A program made the translations under genes and the position numbers. The notes under the pieces were generated by a model. It worked only from the letters and a program-made list of their open reading frames with translations, was not told the DNA's origin and did not search any database. Positions 47,877 through 64,000 of a stretch of DNA of 64,000 nt are shown here, one piece after another. The DNA lies in the NCBI GenBank assembly GCA_964007475.1, contig OZ023273.1:9747922-9811921 (forward strand), given 5' to 3'. The DNA comes from Hybos culiciformis. Lineage: Eukaryota > Arthropoda > Insecta > Diptera > Hybotidae. Every line of letters begins with the position of its first letter. Positions within the stretch are counted from its first letter, which is position 1.

Positions 47877-50483
47877 TCAATCTTCATCACACCAACATCC
47901 CATTTCAACTTTATCTCTAATCCAATTTATGAAATTTGTAACTTTTGTGTATACTCCTGGTCTATCACGCCAAGCACATCCAGTTCCCCAAGATACAATT
48001 CCTGCAATCGAATTATTTAAAATTATTCTTTCAATAGTATAAAATTTATATTTCATTTACCAATTTGTTCAAATTTTCCATTTGCTCTGTCATAAGAAAC
48101 AAGTGGACCACCACTGTCACCCTAGAAAAATAGTAAAGTTTTTTATTTTTCTAAAAATTATTATAGAAAATTTTCAACACTTTACATACTGAAACTAAAC
48201 CTGTGTTAGTTTGAGAAGGTTAAAACTGAGCATCGTTGCACAGAAAAAGTTTTTCAAGCAACATTTTCAAGCTACATGTTTCTAACTTATCATTTTTTGA
48301 CTAAAAATATGCAAACCAAATAAGAAAGAAAATTTTAAATGAATGCTTATAAAAATTTTCTAAGGTAATAGTCTCTTTTTCTACTGTGTTCTGTGTGACT
48401 GTAAATAGTTTTTTTTTCGAATTAATGTTGAAAAAAACTAGAGTAATTTTTGTGTCAAACTTTAAAATATATCTAATAAATATACTTGACAAGCATCTTT
48501 TCCAGTTTTTCCAGCACATATCATATTTCTTGTGATTTGTCTTCCATAAAGAGTATTACGACATTGAGTAGAACTCATAATTGGAACTGAAACCTTAAGT
48601 AATTTTTCACTGGAGAGGCCGCTACTTTTAACTGCACCCCATCCACTGACTACAGCCTAAAACAAATTAATTAATATGAGTTGTTCTTGTTTATATAAAT
48701 TATAAATAAATAGAAATTTTACTTTTTTGTTCTGAATTTTTTTTTGTGATGAAGGCAAACATATCGGACGAATTTTATTCGAAAAATTTATTTTTGATTT
48801 AAGTTTTATAACCGATATATCTGAATCCATAGTCCAAGGATTATAACGCCTTGATCTGACATAACTTTGGACCTAAAAAAAATCAAATTGCAGTAAAATA
48901 TAAAATCTTGAACTCTATTATAAAAACACTAAAAAAATTATACCCCTCGAAATACAGCTCTTGTTGCAAATGGAGCATTTTTTCTGGATTCTACGAATCT
49001 ACAAGCAAGATCTTTCGCTGCCAGTCCTTGTGTGCTTAAATGTAAAAATAATTTGAGACATAAAAAAAACTGTAAGAAGATTAAAGATTAAAAAAAAGAT
49101 GATGACAGGAGTAACGCTTAAAACACTTTTGTTTTTAAAATGAAGAAAAACTAGTAATATTCATAATTCACATACATATAGGTATGCACCATTAACTTAT
49201 AATTCCTATATAAAATTATGTACCGACCAAAATGACGAGCTAAATAGCATTATAAAATTAGAATATAAAAAATGAATATAATGAAATTGTAAAAGTAAAA
49301 AAAAGAAAGAAAAGATAATTAACCAGCATTGTAATTTTTAAAAAATATGCTTAAAGTTTCGTATTATTTTATTAGTGCAATATTGGAAGAAAAAAACTTA
49401 CCAGTGTGCTGCTGTCAATATATACCTATCGTTTATAACAGATGCTCCACAAATGAATCTAAAAAAGAAGCAATCACAGGTTAACATAATAGTATTATTT
49501 TTTAATCTATACCTGCAACATTATTTTAACCCTTTTATACTTTACCTTCCTTTGTATGTTAACATTACCATCCAAGGAAATTCTTCGGTGTTTGTTTCAG
49601 TACCACCAACAATACGATTATAAATTCTACTGCCACATCCTGAAATCAAGATATCAGAAAATTAGGATTAAGATTGTTAAAAAAAAAAAAAACACTAATC
49701 GCTATGCTCAAAAAGCAAATTCTTACTACATTTTTGACATTGACGCCTCGTTATATTATCAAAATCTTCCCAATTTTCATCATTCATCACTAAATCTTGA
49801 GGGGGCCAACTTTCGTCATACATTCCAGAAAGTTGCGGTTTTTCTAATAAATCAGTCATATTAAAAATAGGCTGAAGCACTTCATCATACTGAAGTTCTA
49901 TATCGGAGTTAGGAGTCGGATTTTCATTATTAAACTCCATTTGACCTGAATTTTCCACGTCATCATAGTACATATCAGATAAACGACTCAGCCTCAATTT
50001 TTTCTTAAAGATGGAGAATATATATTAAATGTTATAGAACAATATGAATAATTGTGGAAATTAAATTAGAAATTTATTAGCACGCTTTAGACCTCGAAGA
50101 CGAAAACGAAAACGAAAAAACTTTTTTTCGCCAATCGATAACAGATAAATTAATTCCTAATCTCCATTATTAAACAACAAATTTAAACTTTATTAAATAT
50201 GTTTAGTTTTCATTTCGTTCATATTAAACATATTTTGTTCTGAATTTTTTTCGTTTACGTCGGAGGTCTAATGCGAGCTTAAAAGAATAAAATAAAGAAA
50301 AAATGTCATTATTAACCAAACACTATTTCATGGATTTCGATCATACCAAAATTTAATAGTAAAGATTTTTTAGTTTGTTTCTTTAAAGATATAGGAATAA
50401 GTTCTCAGAAAAATTACCTCCGCAAAATTCAAGACTAAAATATTAAAGAACAATAAAATTCCACCAAAAATATGAATATTCAT
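47877..50483 (-). CDS. Trypsin-like serine protease A (secreted, active)
   Basis: Chymotrypsin-fold (S1A) zymogen, 363 aa. Exons: 50,418-50,483; 49,727-50,003; 49,546-49,639; 49,402-49,458; 48,944-49,034; 48,723-48,872; 48,486-48,656; 48,061-48,121; 47,877-48,001. The signal peptide is [21 protein letters not shown] roughly 90-residue acidic pro-region follows, then CQKCRCGSSRIYN and the activation site R|IVGG. Triad: His in TAAHC, Asp in DSDISVI, Ser in GDSGGPL. Asp189 (DACQGDS) and SWGTG predict cleavage after Arg or Lys. The tail ends GCWCDED. It has nine exons, more than its neighbours: extra introns fall before FICGG and inside the AAHC codon. The stop is only 159 bp from the transporter stop, convergent. 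Substrate unknown; digestive or haemolymph roles are possible. Confidence 0.93.
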
Positions 50484-51388
50484 ATTGTCAGTTATTTATC
50501 TTTTATTAACGGAATTTGACAACCTCTATTCCCAAAAATCAAAATTATACTATCCATTATTTAATTTCTGACATAATTAATTCTAATGCAAAATATTTTT
50601 TTTTTTAATTTGAAATCTTTATCTACTGGCCTATTTTTTTAATATATTCAAAAAAAAATTTTTTTTATTAGAAAATAAAATAATTTAAAAATTCTTCTCG
50701 TTTGTTAAAAAAAATTAAAGTAATTAAACCCTGATTTATACTAATTTCTTAAAAAATAAATGGAAAGTAGAGTTTCATGATCAAATTTTCTAAGACGTTC
50801 AGTCACAATCATTATCTAAAATCGCTTATGAAACCATTGTTTATTATTTGGTTTAAATGCTTGAACTTTAGTTTTCATTTATATCAACATGTGCATTATA
50901 TAGGGAATTAATCAAAACAAGTTTTTCTAACGTATGACCCATACAATAAATATGAACTGCTAGTGCTACATATTTAGCTTTGGTATCTTGATAAACAGAA
51001 TTAAACTCAATATTGTAGAATTGTAATGAGATCAAAAATTTTCCAACTACTTAAAGGTCTTAAAGGAACAATCAAACTATTACTGAATTGTAGAGATTGG
51101 AGTTATGAAGCTCTAGGAACAATTCTAATAAATTATATTCAAAAGATTATTTAGTGTATCGACGCATCGAAAAGTTTATTAAGGCAACCGTTATACCAAT
51201 GAAAATAGGCTTTGTCCTCCTATTTTCTTTGGTTATACAGAAATACAGAGATATTAAAATTTTTAATTTTCAAAAAAATATGTACGCAAACTTTTGTGTA
51301 TATGACAAATGAGATTTATTCTTATATGAAAAGCTAAATTACAAAATCAATATTTTATTTATGTTCTTTTATTTGTATGTTTTTATAT
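50484..51388. other. Intergenic region between proteases A and B
   Basis: No coding exon seen. It should hold the protease A promoter and the protease B 3' UTR. Confidence 0.5.
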
Positions 51389-53300
51389 TTATTCACACCA
51401 GCAAGAATCATCAGATAATTTTCTAATCCATCCAATAAATTTAGTGAATCTTGAATAAACAACAATTGCTTCAGTTTCATTACAGCCCAAGCTCCATGAA
51501 ATTATTCCTTAAAAGTAGATAAATCACTTGAAAAATATAATATTTGTATCTATTTAGCTATTTGAGACACTTTTTCAAAATTTCAAAAAGGTTGACAACT
51601 AAACAAACAATCAAAAAAATAATGCATAAATTATGTACCTGCTAGTCGAGTGCGATCTTTTTGTGATACCATTAAAGGTCCACCACCATCTCCTAAACAT
51701 GATTGATCTTTATTTTTACTTTTCGCCTGAGCACACATCATGTTTGGTGTAATTAAAGTCTTTAATTGAGTTTGTCCACATAAACGATTTGATAATATCG
51801 TGACATCAATATTATTAATAAGCTGGAAGGACAATTCATTTGACCTTTTTACTAAATTCCAAGCAGTAACAGTTCCCTTTGAATAAAGACAATATTTTTA
51901 GTTTTTATAAATAATATCTTCATTAATTTTATAATTTTGACATTTGTTAGAATAAAACAGATTTCTTCACCATTTTTATTGAGCCTCCTTTCTTACTTAC
52001 TGCTTTTCCAACAAATGAACTTGCTTCAAGTGGTAAACAAATTGGCCGAATCATTCCTGATTTAATGTCAATTGGCTCGGTTAACTTTAAAAGTGATATA
52101 TCATTATTGAAGGTTTCTTCATTGAATCCATTCGGTCTGTAAACATTGCTAACCTTAAAAAGGTGAACATTTTAATGAAAAACGTTATGCCTAAGAAAAC
52201 TCTAAATTACCGTCCTAACTATAACGTTTGATGTGTCTGTATATTCTTGTAAATATATTTTAATTTCACTAATTTTAAGTTTACTTGTGCAATGTGCAGC
52301 TGATACAACGAATCTAAAGAAATATAAAATTATTCAAAACTGTAATAGATAAATGAACATTCCAATGCTACCTGTCATTGATCAAAGCACCAGAACAAAA
52401 AAATTTTCCATAGTACAAAAGTAAAGCAATCCAAGGATATTCATTTCGAATTTTTATTTCGTTTTTGTCGATCGATCGCTTTAACGTTCTCACTCCACAA
52501 TCTAGAATTTGAAAAATATTGTGTGAAATTTCGAAATTTTGATAGCAGTAATAAAAGTCAAATTTGAAAATTTTGATAGCAGTAATAAAAGTTCTCTTAA
52601 TAAAAATTAAATAAACTATTATATCTTCAACCTCTTAATTTCGAATTTAAAGAATTTAATTTTCTTAGTGTCTTACTACATTTTGGGCATGTTATATACT
52701 CATGGTCTGTTAACTCAATTTCTGGTTTATCTGTTAATTCACTGAGTGATTCGTTTGGTTGAATATTCATTGTTGACAAATTTGTTACAAAAGGATTCGT
52801 CTCCAATTGAATAGCTATGTTTGCAATCTGTTGCCGAATATTTTCTGCATAGTAATCATTATCTTTTTTTGAAATGCTAGAATCATTTACAAAACTTTCC
52901 AAATTTGTTGGATCCTCGAAATTTTCAATAAGATCGGTGGTTTGTATATTTGTCGTACTTTCCTCCTAGAAGAATTATTTCATATATCATATATTATATT
53001 TTTATAATTGTATCTTTATATTTTTATGAAAAAAACAAAACATAACATAATTTTATTTTGGCTTTACATATACAATTGGGGCTCAATTAGATATGTATCG
53101 ATATGAAATATTAGTTTTCACAAATATTTTGGTTGGTTTTCCGATTGAACAACTTTTAGGCCATTATTTTATTTATATCATTCTAATCGAATACTATAGT
53201 TGTAAATGGTTCTTACCAATTCGGCATTATTATTCCCTATTTTGAATATCAGGAAAATAAATAAAAAATTCGTTATATTCTTGCAAAATTTCTCCGGCAT
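51389..53300 (-). CDS. Serine protease homologue B (predicted non-catalytic)
   Basis: 371-aa S1A protein. Exons: 53,217-53,300; 52,677-52,965; 52,372-52,501; 52,211-52,313; 52,001-52,153; 51,639-51,876; 51,389-51,507. Hydrophobic N terminus (NFLFIFLIFKIG), acidic pro-region, then CPKCNCG as in its paralogues. His57 (SAAHC) and Asp102 (NNDISLL) remain, but the active-site motif reads GDGGGPL, so Ser195 is Gly. Asp189 is Gln (DQSCLGD). The R|IVGG activation site is replaced by KRSIDKNEIK. The frame is intact and all splice sites are normal, so it looks like a maintained pseudo-protease, not a dead gene. The tail ends DDSCWCE. It lacks the intron that A, C and D have just before GDSGG. Known insect homologues of this kind act as cofactors or decoys in immune cascades; that role is only a possibility here. 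Confidence 0.9.
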
Positions 53301-54287
53301 TTTTCTTACGACGATCAGTTTGTTAATGATTTAAAGTAATTTAAAAACTATAATTATCCAAAATATTATGTACTCATAAATATAATTTTTATTCTTAAAT
53401 AAATAAGTTTATAAACTTTGCTTTATAAACAAAATAATTATTCAGATACATAGTGTTTCATGTAAAAAATCAAAAATTTTAATTATATATAATAGGTATT
53501 GAAAAATTAAATACGAGCACTGAAGTACAGAATTTTCATTGCGTAATTTGTGACAATTATTGTTCAAAATCTTATTTTTATATATATTTTTTTATATATT
53601 ACCTATCAGTAGATTGAACTTGAAAAAATGTGAATAATGCGCGAATTGAAATTAATTTATTTCTTAAATGTTGTTATTAAAATTGTTATTAAATCTTAAG
53701 AAAAATCCTATTCTTATTTCAGTTGATAGTATTTCAGTTGATATTAAATTATGTAGATGACTTTGATTCCATCAAATATAATTTTGAATTAAAAAAGTTT
53801 TGACAACATTGGATTCAATGGAAATGTTTAAATTTCTAGGTGCATTATTCCAGTAAGCACCTTGTATTTTTAAATCATAAGAAGAGCAAAAATAGTAAAA
53901 AAAAAAAAACAAGTGAAGTTTATAATTTTGGACAATTTTGAGAAAAGTAAATATTTTTCAACTAAAAAGTTTATTTTCATTTAAACTTTCTAAACTTTCT
54001 CATACATATTTATTTATTTTAAATTGATTTTAGTTCAATTTTAACTAAATTTTAACTTTCATTATCTTAAAGGTATCAAATCAAGCCTAATTGTTTTACT
54101 TATAAAACATATCCAAGTAATTTTACGTTACGAATAATAATATAAAGTTCTAACTTCAATTCAAATAATATCAAATAAAGTATTTGAATGTTTTGAGTTG
54201 AGCTACAAATTCTAGAACTCCCAAAGAGTTGTATTCATAATAATAGAAATAAATAAAGAAAACATTTTTTTTAGTATGATATTTATT
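53301..54287. other. Intergenic region between proteases B and C
   Basis: AT-rich. No coding exon, RNA gene or bounded repeat seen. Confidence 0.5.
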
Positions 54288-55909
<1,622 letters not shown>

Positions 55910-57720
55910 CTTTAAGGAATATTTCACTTCAAAATTTTGGAATGAACTAAATATTTAAATGAACCCATGTAAATTTAATACCTCTAAAAATGAAAATATA
56001 CAATCAATTAATATTTTTTTTTTATTTTAAAATTTTGGATAAGAATAAAAAAAAAATGTTTTGAGGATTTTGATAAATTTTTATTATTATTAATAAAAGA
56101 GTGTGCATTACTTTACATATTTTAATTGAGGCTAATACTAATAAAAAATTTAAAATATTTAATCACGTTAAGATTCAAGTTTTATACTCAAATTATATAA
56201 TTAATAACTTCTTTTACGGCCAGCGAAAAATGATACAAGTTTAAAGTGAGGAAACTAGCAGATAGAGTTTTATTTCATTAATATAATGATAACCAAAGTT
56301 ACACATTTTTTCATTATTGTAATTTTGGCTTGATCGAATAATTTGTGTCAAATACAAGAGATCCACCTTAAAGCCATTAAGAATTTATTTGATTGTTTTA
56401 AACTTTTAAATGTAAAAAAAGAAGAAGAATATTTTTATATATACACTTTTTTTACAACACTCTTAAATGTCTGAACCACTCAACGGTTATTGACATCATT
56501 TTTATTATCGTGTGGTAAAAAAAAAATTACCAAAAATTATGCCAATTCTTACATTTTTATATTCTTCTTTGTAAAATTGTTTTGCCAAACTCAGATAGAA
56601 TTATTGGGTTAATAAATATTTATTTTTAAAACAGATTATCGAATTGAAAATAAATTTCCATTCTTAATGAATGTGAGAGTTTTAAATCACACATAAATAT
56701 GTAAAAATAAATGCGAGACTTAGGCCAAATGAAATGCTTATAATGTAAATACTAAATAATATTCAAGTAAAAAGATATTCATAAACGTTAATATGAACTT
56801 AATAAATAATTTTTGTTTTGGTTGATATTAACAAAACTAGAAAGATTTATAGACGAAGTCATAAAAGTATTTTTTATTAGGTATATTAATTCATCTGGTT
56901 GTATTTAAAAATCTTAAATATCTTAATCGGTATACGAAATAAATTAGAGTATAACAGTTGAAAACCGTAAGACACATCCCTATACATATAGTCAGGTTAA
57001 TCTACCCAGATGATCTCCAACAGTCCGAATGAGGAAAAATAATGCCCTTATTATAATGAATTGTGTAAAAAATAGATTTGATATCTAAATAAACTAATTT
57101 AGCTTCAATTGAATTTCAATATTTTAGAAATAAACAAAATAAACTCTTAAAAGCAAGGCAATAAATTTAATAAATTAAAATTGTTATAAATAAAATAAAA
57201 CAATAACAGAAAATATTTTAAAAATTGGTAAATATTGAGGTAAATGTCAAAAGCAAATACCTAAAATATCCAAAGAGATAGATGTATTACAATGGTGATT
57301 TAATTCTATAGTTGTAAGAAATTTTTTTTTCATTACTAACATTCATCATTCATTGCATCAATGCTTTACCAACTTTTTTATAAAGTTAAATTTTTTTTCT
57401 AATTTTCACATTTCATATAAAATATATTTCGTTCAGTCCGAAAGTTTCCTCTCTATAATAAGCATTCGCCATCTATCAGGGCTTTATTGTCATAAATTCA
57501 CTCAGTATGAAAAATGCAAGATATTAGAGAAAATTTTGTAGTATTTTATTTTAGCTTTTGACAAATTAAAAAATTATTGCAAAATAAGTTAACAAAATCA
57601 TAACAAAATAAATAAATAAATAAAAAAAAATAAATAAATAAAAAAAAAAAAATACATGTTTACTTAAATTTATTTACGAAATTTGGAAAAAATTTAGGGT
57701 TAAAAAAATATTCTATTTCA
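55910..57720. other. Intergenic region between proteases C and D
   Basis: AT-rich, with an AAAT-type microsatellite near 57,605-57,655. The 62-codon frame at 57,353-57,541 on the plus strand shows no recognisable protein. No gene supported. Confidence 0.5.
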
Positions 57721-60421
<2,701 letters not shown>

Positions 60422-62421
60422 AACTTTTATTTAGTTTTGTCTATATTTTGTCTTATTATTATTTTATGTAAATATTTTTGCACATACGAATAAAAAAAGC
60501 TTTTTTTTATTGATTAACATCCAATTTGGCTTATATGTTCACTTTGATTGAAAACTAGGCATAAACATAAATATAAAATGGAATCAATATCAAAAGATAT
60601 ATTTATGATAAAACCTCTTTTTATTCAAAAAAAAAAAAAATAAAAACAGGGCTACCATGTTCATTAAAGCATTTAAAAGTACAGAAGATAAATTATATAA
60701 TATAAATTACAATCCCTATTTGTACGTAAGTAATCAAGTATTTAGATATAAAGTGAAAAAAAAAATATATTCAATGTTATCATTAGACTATCAATACCTT
60801 AAGACTAAACCAAATGTTTTTAATTCATTGAAATATTTGAAATTAGGTTAGCTTTAACTATAAGTGTATTAAAAAGATCACACATCACACATGTTAAAAA
60901 AGTATATTTTTCTGTAGAATTGTAAGTTCAGATTATATTAATTAAATAGATAGATATTCGATAAACTTAATAGAACTAAGTCGCAAAAATAATATTAATT
61001 TTGTAACGTAAAATATTTCAATGGTAACACCTAATGAGAGAGTATAAGAAATTTGCAATGCATAAGTGGGAAAATTTAAATATTTTATTCATTACAACGC
61101 TAATGAAATTAATATGAAAAAATACATATTTTTTCGCGTTCTTTTTTTTTTGTTACAATATAATGATTATAAAAAACTTTCTTCAAAAATTTACGCAAAA
61201 ATTTTAATAATATATAATATTCTTCTAAGTTCATGAATGGAACAAAAATATAATGTGAGATAAATAGCAAAAGAGATCTCTCTGCCGGGATTAACTTAAG
61301 ATATGAATGCAATTGGACACCTTTTGCGAAATGTTTAGATATACAAATGACAGAATAGACAAGTATGTTCTTAAAACATTATGTTTATGATATTATAAAC
61401 ATAATTGAAGTATCAAATTCGAAAACGGCTCGTGTCGTTTTTTTTTGTTTCAATATGTACTTTTTAACTGTATTTATATCTTATATCTGTTGTACGAAGT
61501 GGAAAAAAATATTTGTCTTTCTGGAATGAATTTCGAAAAGGTCTGATCTCTAGCCAAAACATTACATTGCAATAATTGTCAAAAATCCAAATATCACTAT
61601 AGATGTGAACTTTTAATTGAGTACTACTAGTTAATGACATTGATGTTTATTGTTTCAACCAAGAAATTATTTTATTTAATTATAAATCCGTAAAGCTTTT
61701 TTGTGAGGGTGTTTTCAATATGTAACTTGTTTAAGAAATTAACTGGGTCGTTTTTTCCAGTATTAAACAATTTGCGAGTGACAGTTTTATACAAAAAAAA
61801 ATCTGGATGTTTACAAGTAGTCTGAACTTTTAATTCCTGTTGGCACAATTTTCATAAATTTTAATTTTTACTTAAATAAATTAATTTAATTTTCTACAAA
61901 TTAATTTTAGTTTGAAATTAACAAACCAATCTAATTTAAATTTGTTTCTATATTCGAATGCAATTGGAATAAATAATACGTTTCACTTTTATTTCCGTGC
62001 AGAAATATTTAGAAGAACAAATTTTTTTCATATACCATAAACAATATATTTTCGCTTATGATTGATATTTTAATAAATTTTTCCATGATTTAAAAATTTT
62101 AGTTAATAAAGATATCGAAGCGAGACACCCGTTCGATCCTGAATAAACTTTAGATAAATTTTAATGATTTTTAGTTGCATAACAATAAATTCGTTAATTA
62201 CATTAAATAACGTTGAACTAGGTTTTGAAAAAAATTTTCATAAGGTAGAAACATTACAGATTATGCAAACATAATTTTTATGTTAAGTACAAACGTTTGG
62301 AACAAATTAAAATATTTTATTTACTTTTAATTTAAATTATATAATATGTAATTTCATATTGATTCGATGATTGTTTCAGAAAAAAAAAAGAATAAATAAT
62401 AAATGAAAGCAAAAAATTAAA
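60422..62421. other. Intergenic region between proteases D and E
   Basis: No coding exon seen on either strand; short open frames at 60,657 and 61,109 are low-complexity. It should contain the protease D promoter and the protease E 3' UTR. Confidence 0.5.
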
Positions 62422-63748
62422 TTAAGAACAAAAGCAAGCATCTTTTGTATTATTTTTAATCCAATTATTATAATTTGTTATACGTGTGTAAACACCTGGA
62501 GAATTAGGTTTACCACAACCGGCTCCCCAAGAAACAATACCAACTTCGTAATATTTATTGTTATTCATTACATATAGACCTCCACCTTAAATAAATCAAC
62601 TTTTATAGAATCATAATTTTAAAGAATAAGTTATCAAAACATACCGGAATCTCCCTGACATGTGTCGACCTTTCCATTATTAAATCCTGCACAAATCATA
62701 TTTGTTGTAATAGATAATTTTTTGCCACAATCAGTATTGGATAGGATAGGCAGAGAACCTTCTTTTAGATTCTGTGATAATGCTCCTTTCTCAGATGTAG
62801 TTCCCCATCCTGCAATGATTCCCTACGGAGTGAAGTAAAATTAATTTTTCACTGTATTTATACATAGTTGGATTTTCCATAAAAGCCCAAAAAAGTTTTA
62901 TAATAAAAATAAAAACCTTAATTGTTAAATGAGATAATTTGTTTCAAACACAAATACTTCGAGTTCAAGGTTCAAGTTAAAAAGTTTTGATGGTTTGCTC
63001 CGGGTCTCAGTGAAGTATAAATATTTAATATACAAAATAAATTACTTACATTTTCTCCGGCATAGTTTTTCGAGCTATTTGGTAAACAAACAGATCTTAT
63101 ATTCGTATTGTATACGACATCTTTATCTAACTTAATCAAAGCTAAATCATTATCAAAATTTCGCGGATTGAATTGAGGATGACTAATTATTTGCTGAGCC
63201 TGTTTTTGTAAATAAAACAATAATAAACAGTTATATACATTACACATTATGAGAATCGTACATTATATCTAAACATATAATACGAATAATTTAATAGTAA
63301 GAAAGTTAATAATTTATTTTCTAATCAAATTAATTTTCAAAAATATGGAATATCCACAACTTTTATACAAATGTACAAATTTTATACAATTCACAATGTT
63401 AGTAAAACCATTAATGTTAGTAAAATATTATTCTGGAGTATACATACTAGAAAAGATACTATGTTTAACTTCGTAACTAAAAAGTCTTCAGTTTAAGTTA
63501 TTCTCTTACTTTTCTTGATGTTCCTTTTGATGTATTCGAAATATTATTTGCAGATAGAACAAGTGATATTGACTCACTTTTGACATTTCTAACACAATGA
63601 GCGGCTGTTAGGATATATTTATTATTGATTAAAGTTCCACCACAATAGAAACGGCCATTTCGAACTAGCATTGCCATCCATGGATATTTATTTAGAGGTG
63701 CATCAATGCCACCTACAATCCTAGCTGCAATCCCTGAATTTCCGCAGG
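62422..63748 (-). CDS. Trypsin-like serine protease E (5' end missing)
   Basis: Exons seen: 63,510-63,748; 63,050-63,199; 62,645-62,822; 62,422-62,585. The first visible exon starts in phase 1 at [14 protein letters not shown], so the signal peptide and pro-region exons lie upstream, beyond the window edge or in an exon I cannot recognise in 63,749-64,000. Triad: TAAHC, DNDLALI and GDSGGGL (completed across an exon junction); Asp189 in DTCQGDS predicts trypsin specificity. SWGAG. C terminus KDACFCS. The intron near the active site lies inside GDSG, 10 nt 3' of the position used by A, C and D, and the following intron (before GIVSWG) found in A-D is absent. Confidence 0.9.
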
Positions 63749-64000
63749 CTTCGAAAAAAAGTTGAAATGAAGTATAAGTAGAGTTACAGTTTATTATATT
63801 CATTATTAAATTATATATATTATTATATATACACAATTTTAAAGAAATTGAATCGAAAATAAAAAGGAATGAAAAGGATTGTGACCAAATGAAAGAAGCC
63901 GTGATGCTAGATCAATATATTATAGATATATTGTTTTTCTACAAAAGTTTATATTAGGAACGATTATTCGAAAGATAATTAAGAATTATTATTATTTGTT
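63749..64000. other. Upstream of the first visible protease E exon
   Basis: Probably intron. No signal-peptide exon can be recognised before the window ends. Confidence 0.4.

Noticed and set aside
49375..49864. Plus-strand frames of 82 and 102 codons inside protease A
   Set aside because: Shadows of the minus-strand protease exons.

Overview
This is a strongly AT-rich eukaryotic window with intron-split genes, long poly-A/poly-T runs and many short non-autonomous transposons. The gene content (insect-type Rad21, p38, an SLC46-type transporter and a trypsin-like protease cluster whose mature domains begin RIVGG) points to an insect. Diptera is plausible, but I cannot fix the order from the sequence alone. 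No prokaryotic or plasmid features are visible.

Layout. 1-8.9 kb has no gene I can support; it holds AT-rich sequence and a nest of inverted-repeat elements at 6.6-8.2 kb. 8,968-13,043 (+) encodes EFTUD2/Snu114, the U5 snRNP GTPase (10 exons, 974 aa). It faces p38 MAP kinase at 14,650-19,382 (-), 360 aa. p38 is transcribed divergently from cohesin Rad21 at 21,425-24,677 (+, 7 exons, 771 aa), and a 505-bp GC-rich fold-back element sits between them. 24.7-38.4 kb is a long stretch without a supportable gene. A hAT (Buster-type) relic lies at 38.4-39.1 kb. An SLC46/proton-coupled-folate-transporter-like MFS gene fills 40,189-47,717 (+, 12 exons, 536 aa). Five tandem trypsin-like protease genes, all on the minus strand, fill 47.9-64 kb; the last runs off the right edge.

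Main result. p38 has two candidate mutually exclusive exons (15,899-15,978 and 15,273-15,352). Both are exactly 80 bp, in the same phase, and encode alternative versions of residues 226-252, the segment that is alternatively spliced in human MAPK14. The upstream exon ends in a perfect U12-type donor (GTATCCTTT). Both alternative exons have pyrimidine-poor, U12-like acceptors, but U2-type donors. Joining the two copies to each other would therefore mix U2 and U12 sites, and would also shift the frame, which gives a simple sequence-level explanation for exclusive splicing.

Second result. Several inverted-repeat elements can be bounded to the base by target-site duplications (TSDs). Two (7,080-8,207 and 44,108-44,757) have 9-bp TSDs, related GG-start termini and bodies built of short tandem repeats, so they look like one family type. 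The first contains a nested 311-bp member of another family, whose second copy lies between p38 and Rad21.

Third result. In the protease cluster, the second gene has lost Ser195, Asp189 and the IVGG activation site, so it is a non-catalytic homologue. The five paralogues also differ in intron positions. All exon coordinates were joined by hand from splice consensus, reading phase and family homology. The four complete protease models, EFTUD2, p38, Rad21 and the transporter each close as one uninterrupted frame.
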